The translations under genes and the position numbers were made by a program. Below are positions 23,853 through 64,000 of a stretch of DNA of 64,000 bases, in pieces. The notes under the pieces were generated by a model. The model did no database searches and was not told the origin of the DNA. It was given only the letters and a program-made list of their open reading frames with translations. Source of the stretch: Corbicula japonica (lineage: Eukaryota > Mollusca > Bivalvia > Venerida > Cyrenidae); the NCBI GenBank assembly GCA_038501625.1, contig JAZAYU010000197.1:62001-126000 (forward strand), written 5' to 3'. The number at the start of each line of letters is the position of its first letter. Within the stretch, counting starts at the first letter, position 1.

Positions 23853-25195
23853 CAGACCTGGGTTCAATTACTTTAAAAAGTAATTAATTAATTACAATTA
23901 AACCAGAAATGCTTCAATTAAATTACAATTATAATTACTTGCTTATTCCATAAGTAACTATTTAATTACAATTATTTTAAGGAAAATAATTAAATATTTT
24001 TTTAATTATTTTCTATATATTTACAAACAGAACCATGTTGAAAACAGATTTCTGATACAGATCATTAAGTCCTTATTGCATTTCAAAAACGTAATGCTTC
24101 AAAGTTACTGTCAGTCAGCGAACACCATTCAGTCTTAAACACTTTCCCATCTATTGAAAAGAGCAGTTTAACAGGAGCATATGATGCAGGTAGTGCCATG
24201 TAGATTTCAGCCATCTTTGACAACCTTGGTAGACTCTTAGCATGTACAGTTCAATATTGGAGAGGGTTTAAATCAGAACTTTTACAAACTTGAGACAAAT
24301 ATTGGTCAAAATCCGACTATTTCCCAACGCGTGTCTTTGACATTTTGATGTCTGAGGAATGAAACTGTATATTGTGCATGTGGAGACAAAGTTTGAAGCA
24401 GCTTTCAATCTGCCTTTGAACTCTGTATCAGCATTTTGCTTAAACAATTCCACTAGTATCCAATGTGTGATTTAATGTGCTTGAATTCATCTTGTGTGGA
24501 TAACTGTTAAATGTGAAATGCCAAGTACATATTATATTCAGTAATGTTTACCTTAGATGGATAATAAATTTTGAACACTTCTTAATTACCCTCTAAGTAC
24601 AATTTATGAACAGAAAAGAACATAACATTTCTTTTATTTCACCCAGGTATTTACATACAACATAAATAACTTATGAATAATTTCATTTCTTTGTGGTCTA
24701 TAATAATTTTACAATGGCAACAAAAATTGATAACAAAACATAGGCAAAGAGGAATAATACTGCTGACAAAGAGGAATAATACCTGTACATAGAAGAAAAA
24801 TGTAGCAACTTTCAATGAAATTGAATTCTCTTCATTTTAGGCTACTTCTACTAGTTTTGTTAATTGTATGGCTTCATATTCATCAATTGTCTAGCAACTA
24901 TTCATATCCAGATTAGCACCTCTTTAAATGACCAGCAAGTGTGAAATTTATAACCTCAGGTGACAATAGCTTCTGCACAATATCCTGTGTTTTGCCATAT
25001 GTTTCTGTTTGCTACATGTAATTGAAGAGTAATTGAATTTAATTGACAATTATATTGCATTTTTTTGGATTTTAATTAATTAATTACAATTACAACAATT
25101 GATTTTTGTTTCAATTATTAATTATTTTCAATTACTTGAAAATGGGTAATTAATTATAATTAATTAAATTATAATTGTAATTGGACCCAGGTCTG
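23853..25195 (-). mobile_element. hAT-superfamily transposon, internally decayed, 1343 bp
   Basis: Ends CAGACCTGGGTTCAATTAC and GTAATTGGACCCAGGTCTG form terminal inverted repeats, bounded by a perfect 8-bp duplication CCTGAGAA on each side. CAG...CTG ends and 8-bp duplications are diagnostic of hAT elements. Subterminal regions are rich in TTAATTAATTACAATTA. The minus strand keeps a transposase C-terminal fragment (24083-24240). The remaining interior is too decayed to read. Confidence 0.9.
24083..24240 (-). pseudogene. hAT transposase C-terminal dimerisation domain remnant
   Basis: Minus-strand reading gives PRLSKMAEIYMALPASYAPV, then KLLFSIDGKVFKTEWCSLTD and SNFEAL, ending in a stop. This is the hATC block: helix, P-A-S-x-A-P, F-S-x-x-G-K, L-T-D-x-x-F-E-A-L. 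It supports the superfamily call made from the element's ends. Upstream domains are lost or unreadable. Confidence 0.75.
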
Positions 25196-25203
25196 CCTGA
25201 GAA
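25196..25203. other. hAT target-site duplication, right (CCTGAGAA)
   Basis: Exact 8-bp match to 23845-23852. Confidence 0.85.
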
Positions 25204-26221
25204 ACAAAAAATGTTGGCCATGATGAGAAATGCACAGACTATGATTTTGACAGGGTTGGCAGCGAATCTATGAAATCCAATATTATTTCTGCCTGAAGCA
25301 ACAAGCTCCAAAGAAACAACTTAAACAATTTAAAACTCATCTTTACGGTATTAAAAAAAGAGTATAAGCTATAACCCGCTAAATATTGAGAGAATAACCC
25401 TGATAAACGTAATAGTAACTGCATGACACCGGGAACCGAATACTTACTGAAAACAGACTACATATACGGTGAGACACAACAAACACATGACTGCTATCTA
25501 GAAATATGCAATACCAGTCTTTACTGATGACAACATTAGTTGAATGTAAAAAAGAAGCTTTACTGTTTGTATAAAAACACTACTTTTAAGAACTTTAAAA
25601 GTTACCAAAACGTTAACTATAAAAGGAATATTGGAAACCATGGTGGAGACTCAGTTCTATTTAGTTGCTTGAGCGATACACAATGTTAACAAATGTGATC
25701 AGTACATGTCAAATCCTTTTCCATCCTAAACAATTAAGCATCAAAAGGAAATTAGCATATCATTGTAGAAATTAAAATTTTACATGTTTAAGTCTTAATT
25801 AGCGTGGAACCTGCACAGTAATAAATTCCGGTATACCCGCACACCAAAATGGGGATTATTTACTAGGATATTAAAATAACAGAGGTGCAGGGTCCAAAAC
25901 CAATCTTTACTGAATTCTAAGAATTGTTCTGACTGAATGCAAGAAGTGTTTATGTTGCTTAGATTGCACAGGTTGATTTCAGTTTACATCGGTCTTGACA
26001 GTTATGACCCATTTGTTATAGCGCATCACATACAATAATGTTGTAAGTAAACAATTCATCTGATTTTGCACAATTTTTTTTGTACAAATCAACAAGTCAT
26101 ATCACAATTTGGTTTTATAAATACACATCAGATATAATTATGTAACACAAATAATATGAAACATCAAAATAAGATTTGGAACAAAAATGATGATAAAAAT
26201 AGTACTACTTAAGTATCCCTT
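25204..26221. other. Gene-free stretch
   Basis: AT-rich DNA with no supportable feature. Confidence 0.45.
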
Positions 26222-26412
26222 CACTCCATATACACACTTTCCTTGCATGGGCAAACAGTGTAGATCCAGATCCGCGAGCACATCTGTGCCATCTTATCAG
26301 GATCTGCACTTTTCACTTTTTGATCTCGTAAGGTTATTTCTGACCAAAAAGTGAAAAGTGCAGATCCTGATCAGATGGCATGGATGTGCTGGCTGATCTG
26401 GATCTAAACTGG
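26222..26412. mobile_element. TTAA-type palindromic MITE family T, copy
   Basis: Long imperfect palindrome built from TGTAGATCCAGATC, then GATCAGGATCTGCAC, a centre with GGTTATTTCTGACCAAAA, then the mirror half. Same family as 30335-30561. Confidence 0.75.
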
Positions 26413-26433
26413 TTGCAAATGCTTTAAAAGTGG

Positions 26434-26603
26434 TATACAGTAAAACCCCTAATTAAGACCACCTCACTAATAAGACCACTGTTCAGGTGTCCCATTTTGC
26501 AGTTTTGCTCTATTTTCTACCCCAAATTAAGACCACCCCGCTATTTAGACCACTTTTTACCCAGTTCAAAAGGTGGTCTTAATAGCAAGATTTCACTGTA
26601 TAC
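26434..26603. mobile_element. Tc1/mariner-type MITE
   Basis: Ends TACAGTAAAACCCC and TTTCACTGTA form inverted repeats continued by TAAGACCACC and its complement inside, with TA at each border. A TA target and CAGT-start ends fit Tc1/mariner MITEs. Confidence 0.6.
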
Positions 26604-26655
26604 GGAGTAAAGGGGTATGATAAGCAGTGTGAGTTCAATGTGAATTGGACATGTT

Positions 26656-26742
26656 GCATATCGAGGGGTCAGTGCAAAACTATTGTAACTACATTGAAAT
26701 AAAGAAGGAGTTACAATAGTTTTGCACTGACCCTCGATATGG
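26656..26742. mobile_element. Short palindromic MITE
   Basis: Arms CATATCGAGGGGTCAGTGC and AAAACTATTGTAACT are mirrored on the other side of a short loop. A related, more diverged palindrome lies at about 62265-62340. Confidence 0.6.
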
Positions 26743-26754
26743 TTTGTTTAAACC

Positions 26755-26910
26755 TTTACTTCGTGGGGTATGGCTGTTACCACATGGCAAATAGTGTAGA
26801 TCCAGAGCAACTGTGGAACTGCACTGTTTGCTTTGGCTTGTTCTGATGTGCCAGCTAATCTGGATCTACACTCTTCCCCCATGCCATAAAAGACATATAA
26901 TTATATGGAG
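26755..26910. mobile_element. MITE family T, degenerate copy
   Basis: Contains AGTGTAGATCCAGA and ATCTGGATCTACACT in mirrored order around CTGTTTGCTT. Confidence 0.6.
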
Positions 26911-28344
26911 CAAGGGGTTAAAATGTTAAATATCAAAATATGAACTGTTTACTGAAAAAAACTGCATTAAGAAGGACGTTCGGAAACCTACAGATAACAA
27001 ATCATTTTCTTGTCCTCGAGAACATTCTGTAAAAACATGATGAGAAATTTGAATTAAATGAGAAACTTTGCAATGACTGTGTTTAGTATTTTAAATAAAA
27101 ACACTACAAAAGCTGTGCAGTTAAATGTGTTAAAATATATTCACGATTTAGAATACAGGCAGTCAGAAGCAGCAAAAAGGCAGTTTATTTAAACCTGACC
27201 ACTACTCACAACGTATCTCAGTTTATATTCATACAACAGGTCCCATGCCCACCATACTGTAACTATAAACCTTGTATCAGCTTAATATTTTCCTGTGTAT
27301 CTAACTTTCATGAGGCAAAGATATGCTCCAGACAAGATTTTTGATGGACCGACATTCATGATGGACAGACAAACAATGTCATACAGACAGACAAAGTTCG
27401 TAACCCTAAGTACCTGACATTTTGTGATTGGAGACAACCTTCAACCCTTGCATAATAAATCTCCCTTATTTTGCAAAAATGACTTTAGTCTTTGTTATGG
27501 TTTGTGTGGAACAACTATAAACTTCAGATACTTTGTGAATATGTATACATGCTAAGGAAAACTTCTTAAACTTAACATTCCCATCTTTGTTTCACAATGC
27601 AAGGGCCTCCCCATTTTCTGTTTATAGATAAGTGCATTAAGGGAAAAATTGTCTTCTGGACATTTCGTTTTTCCTCAAAAATAATGTCATTTAATTGAGC
27701 ATACAACCTTGTTTTTTATGCATTTTAAGTAGATGTAACATTTTATAATCTGAAATATGTTATAAAATTACCTGTTAGTTTTGAGAAAGTAATTTATAAT
27801 AGCAAGTTCTTTCCAAATACCGGCATTGTTTGAATATAAGCTGCACTTTTTTTCCAGAATTTGGCAGTAAAAAGTTGGTGGGAGTGCGGCTGCTTATACA
27901 TTGCATTAAGCCATTTTCATCTGTTCCATATCATCAGGCTTGGGGGGGGGGATGCGGCTTATGCATGATGCATGGTGCGGCTTAAATTCGAACAATTATG
28001 GTACTATCAGGATGTCCCCAAAGACAACTTTTCCCATGACCTACCCCATGTTACATACAGCTTAATACCAAGTTTACAAGAGGTTGTACTAGAGATCAAT
28101 CATATTTGGCAATGATATACAACACAAGTTTAAAATACTGATATCACAGAGGTTCTAACTAATATCACACTACACTCAAGTTTGATATCTACATAAACAA
28201 AATACATTAAAAGACAGATATCAGACATAAAAAATGTAAGACAATTTGTTTCTAACTACAGTACCCAGATTTGTATTTAAAATAACATACAGCGAATCAT
28301 TGATTGCTGATATATAGACAGGTGTGATAAGGTCTTTAATTCTC
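26911..28344. other. Gene-free stretch downstream of katanin gene
   Basis: AT-rich. Around 27820-28005 an element-like pair of ends (GTTTGAATATAAGC-type and GCTTAAATTCGAAC) encloses GTGCGGCTTA-like motifs, probably another small MITE. Otherwise nothing is seen. Confidence 0.45.
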
Positions 28345-28585
28345 AAACTTAACCCTTTACTCTATATTTAAGCCTTTTTATTGCATCAGAAAACAGTGTA
28401 GATCCAGATCAGCTGGCATGGATGGCATGCGTGCCATCCGTGCCATCTGATCAAGGTCTACACTGTTTGATTCTTGGTCAGAAATAACCCAATGTATCGG
28501 AACTGAACAGTACAGAACCTGATTAGACGGTACAGATCTAGATCTACACTGTTCCCTAAAAGGATAAAAGCCAGATCCCATGAAG
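28345..28585. mobile_element. MITE family T, copy
   Basis: AACAGTGTAGATCCAGATC and mirrored ATCTAGATCTACACTGTT halves with the usual GGTCAGAAATAAC centre. Confidence 0.7.
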
Positions 28586-28668
28586 TTAAAGGTAAAGATA
28601 GGTGCAACCTCTGTGTCATTCTAGTGAGCAGATTTCAAGAGACATTCAAATTTCAAGTGCAAAAGTAG

Positions 28669-28674
28669 TTTATT
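28669..28674 (-). terminator. Candidate polyA signal of katanin gene
   Basis: AATAAA on the minus strand about 760 bases beyond the katanin stop codon; the nearest clear signal I found. Chance occurrence is possible in AT-rich DNA. Confidence 0.35.
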
Positions 28675-29431
28675 TACTATAAACCTCTGTAATATAAACT
28701 TAAATGTCACATGACTATTTGTTATCAATAACACATTTTCAGCACAAACAAACAGGAATATTTACGCAATTATGAGATTAAAATAAAACAACAACAACGT
28801 AGTGAGTTGAAAACAAGTTATCAAACATTTGTAATACAACAAAATTAAATATATATCATGTAAAAGGGACGGAAGAATCTAAAAGTTGCGAGCTCCAATA
28901 ATTTGTGCTTAGCACTCATTGTAATAAACTAATAGTAACACAAACTATGAAGTAGCAATAATGCAGAAATCCATGATTAGCCTGTGGCTGCGTTGTTTAC
29001 CAACAGTACACAGAACATGTTCGCAGGGACAAATGGTCCAATCATTTTCAAACTTTTGCTGTGAAAGATGTAGAAAATATGTTTATATCATTTAATTTCG
29101 CGGGGACAAATTTGCACCTACATGTAATATAGATAAATGTCATATTCATGCTGACAGGAATAATCTTGGCGACAAATACGAAAAAAAAAACGTGTAAAAT
29201 AAATGATACCACAGAGTGTACCAAAGACAAAAGGCAAACTTAGCATTTAAACATCAAGCCACAGCTTGAATGAAACACCCATCTGTATAAAAACAGTTTC
29301 TAGTTGCACTAGACTGTTTTTCCCTGCAAAAAAAAATGCATTATTTGGCAGCCAAGCTCTTTAGCCTTGTTTTGCTCAATAGTAGATTTCTACTTTTTCA
29401 GGATGTCCACAATTTTTTTCCAGTTATGTCT

Positions 29432-62081
<32,650 letters not shown>

Positions 62082-62555
62082 CTGTTAACAGATTTATTAA
62101 AAAGCAAACATGATTAAACAGTAGACTTAATTTTACAGACTTGTTGATATGAAAACATTATTTTTGTCATTTGATTATTATTATATGCCTGTTTATCAAA
62201 ATTGTTATGGAAATAATATGCTTTAAGGGGAATAATATTTTAACTCAAATTATGTTAAATTTTGTGGGTTAAGTGCAAAACAGTAACTGCCCTCTTTATT
62301 CATGTAATGTTACAACTGTTTTGCTCTCAGCCCACAATTAGCAAATCAAGAAAAGCCACACAGTTAAACAGAAGAAAGAAAGAGCTTGACCTTGACATTG
62401 ACTATTTTAGGGTTTCTAATGCCGACTTGGTTGACTGAATGTCAAACTGTTCTTTAGTTATACCAAGTGTGTTAAGGTTACAAGGTATGGGTGTTTAACC
62501 AAGTAACCTAAAGCAACTGATCAGCTGAAATTCTTTTTTAATTCTTTACTCCATA

Positions 62556-63484
62556 TACACTGCAACTCCATTATATCGCGGACCTCGGGGTCCAAGCCCT
62601 CCAACCGCGATATAAACGGAGCGCAATACAAGTAAATAATCGCGCTAAAACAAGGAGAATTCATTTGTTTTTGCCGTCAGATGCATGTATATCGCGGTGT
62701 TACGTAATTAACACGTTGTGAAATCTATGGTTACATCAGGGAGAACGTTCCGTGCTGGACTAATGGTAGTAAAACAACCTTTTTTATATAATTTATTAAG
62801 TTTTATTTTTAATAAAAGGAATTAATTAATGTACAAAACAAAGATCACCGTCATCAATTTCCAACGATGGTATTATTGTTTTCGGTACTTTCAAACAATC
62901 GACGATCTGTTTGTTGGTCATAGTCAGCGAGGTTTGTTCGTTGTAGTCCGTCGTTGATGTGCTTGATATGTCGATGAGCAGGTAATGTCAAAACAACAAA
63001 CAGTTTTGACATTTCCAGCTCATGCCTATTATGGTTAGCAAATTGCATTTATTGTCGCTAATTTGCGGTTTGTCTCATGAACGAAATTCTGCCAGTACCG
63101 TATTAGCTTGGTGATTTTCGCACCTATTGTTCGTCACAAAGGGGGTTTCATGTCAAATCAAAAGCATTGAATTGTAAAAAAACCTGTCATCTATTTTCGT
63201 ACATTTGATGTTAAATTGTATCTGCTGGTGAACGTGTACATCGCCTCTTAAATCCCTGCATACAAAATGTAATAAACAGCCTTCGCCGATAATGACGTAA
63301 TACTACACGGAAAAAGCGTGCATTTCGTGAATTTGTCGCCAACGTTGATTTAATCATTTGATCTTTTTTACCACCCACGAAGAATGAAAATTGTAAATGT
63401 ATAAAAAATTGGGATCCACGGACCAAGCGCGATATATTGGATATCGCGATATAACTGATCGCGATATAACGGAGTTGCAGTGTA
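62556..63484. mobile_element. Pogo/Tc1-like non-autonomous transposon, TA borders, about 929 bp
   Basis: Ends TACACTGCAACTCCATTATA and its mirror TATAACGGAGTTGCAGTGTA, with subterminal ATATCGCGG motifs repeated inside, bordered by TA. Tigger/pogo ends have a similar CAGT..AACCTCG..ATATCG form (recollection). No transposase frame is seen inside. Confidence 0.7.
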
Positions 63485-63615
63485 TAGGGGATTTATCAAG
63501 TGTGACCAGTGTAGATCCTGATCTATGCCATCTGACTGTGCACACTGGTCAATGTGCTGGCTGATCCGGATCTTCACTGTTTGCTAATAACAGCCATATC
63601 CAATGTAAGGGGTTA
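63485..63615. mobile_element. MITE family T, partial copy
   Basis: AGTGTAGATCCTGATC and GATCCGGATCTTCACTG halves; interrupted on the left by the pogo-like element, whose outer flank (62540-62555) may hold the rest. Confidence 0.55.
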
Positions 63616-63833
63616 AATATACTGAAAGGATAAAGAAACGCAGGGTGAACTTTAAACCAGGAATTAAGTATGATATTGAACTTAATTTCAAATGAAGTTT
63701 TGTATACTGACGGATAAATCAATGCTTCACAATTTCCAAAGTCTGTATTTTGCATGTGACAATTGGTTTAGATGTGCGGACGATTAAATTGAATGGACCT
63801 ATAGGATTTTGAAATTGAAAATGAACCGAGTCA

Positions 63834-64000
63834 TCAATATCTTGTGTGTCCTCCGTTTGCTCTGGTCACGGCCCCTATTCTTCTGGTCATAGAGTTCACG
63901 AGAGCGTTAATTCGTCTTATGGGGATGTTGTTCCACTCTTCAATCAAAGCTCTTCTCAACTGCTCTCGAGTAGCAGGGGGAGGCTGGCGCTTTCGAACCT
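63834..64000 (-). CDS. Tc1/mariner-type transposase C-terminus (runs off window)
   Basis: Minus-strand frame reading RKRQPPPATREQLRRALIEE, WNNIPIRRINALVNSM, TRRIGAVTRANGGHTRY and TGA. LxxEWxxIP...LxxSMxxRxxAVxxAxGGHTRY is the standard end of Tc1-like transposases, downstream of the DDE catalytic core, which lies beyond base 64000. Only about 55 residues are visible and they are intact; whether the whole gene is active cannot be judged. Confidence 0.88.
   Translation of the reverse strand, partial: VRKRQPPPATREQLRRALIEEWNNIPIRRINALVNSMTRRIGAVTRANGGHTRY

Overview
The window is eukaryotic nuclear DNA, AT-rich, intron-rich and densely packed with transposable elements. A katanin-like gene split by phase-matched introns, a BTB gene, Cys-poor simple-repeat seas, tRNA-derived SINE-like units and repeat types familiar from clam and oyster genomes all point to a bivalve mollusc. 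That assignment is inference from style; no marker in the window proves a species.

Layout. 1-5580: minus-strand remains of an L1-like LINE: an ORF2 (endonuclease plus reverse transcriptase) broken by frameshifts and cut by the window edge, and a frameshifted ORF1 2 kb away, with a tandem pair of tRNA-like SINE units between them. 5.6-15.6 kb: no gene seen; SINE-like and tandem repeats, plus a 2.6-kb foldback transposon with a perfect 5-bp target duplication (11112-13697). 15.6-18.3 kb: a two-exon plus-strand BTB/POZ gene (235 aa). 18.3-26 kb: an orphan minus-strand exon, a 2-kb 64-bp minisatellite and a 1.34-kb hAT element with an 8-bp target duplication and a transposase C-terminal remnant.

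29.4-62.1 kb: the main gene, a KATNAL2-type (katanin p60 A-like 2) microtubule-severing AAA ATPase on the minus strand. Its C-terminal linker and full AAA/Vps4 region are present in at least eleven exons; the N-terminal LisH part lies beyond base 64000. Its introns are loaded with short palindromic MITEs of several families, some nested in each other. Within its long 5' intron sits a small same-strand candidate gene (75 aa, three exons, own polyA signal, 48692-51074). That gene appears to share an ETS/YY1-type promoter at about 51.3 kb with a divergent plus-strand multi-exon transcript (exons 52906-57820), whose otherwise continuous reading frame holds one in-frame TGA.

Two inverted copies of a minisatellite-plus-pentanucleotide element (42.1-43.1 and 58.65-59.85 kb) lie in the same intron region. 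The window ends in a pogo/Tc1-like element with no visible transposase and a partial Tc1-like transposase running off the right edge.

Every exon call was made by hand from splice signals, phase and protein similarity recalled from the families. No alignment, RNA evidence or folding calculation was available.
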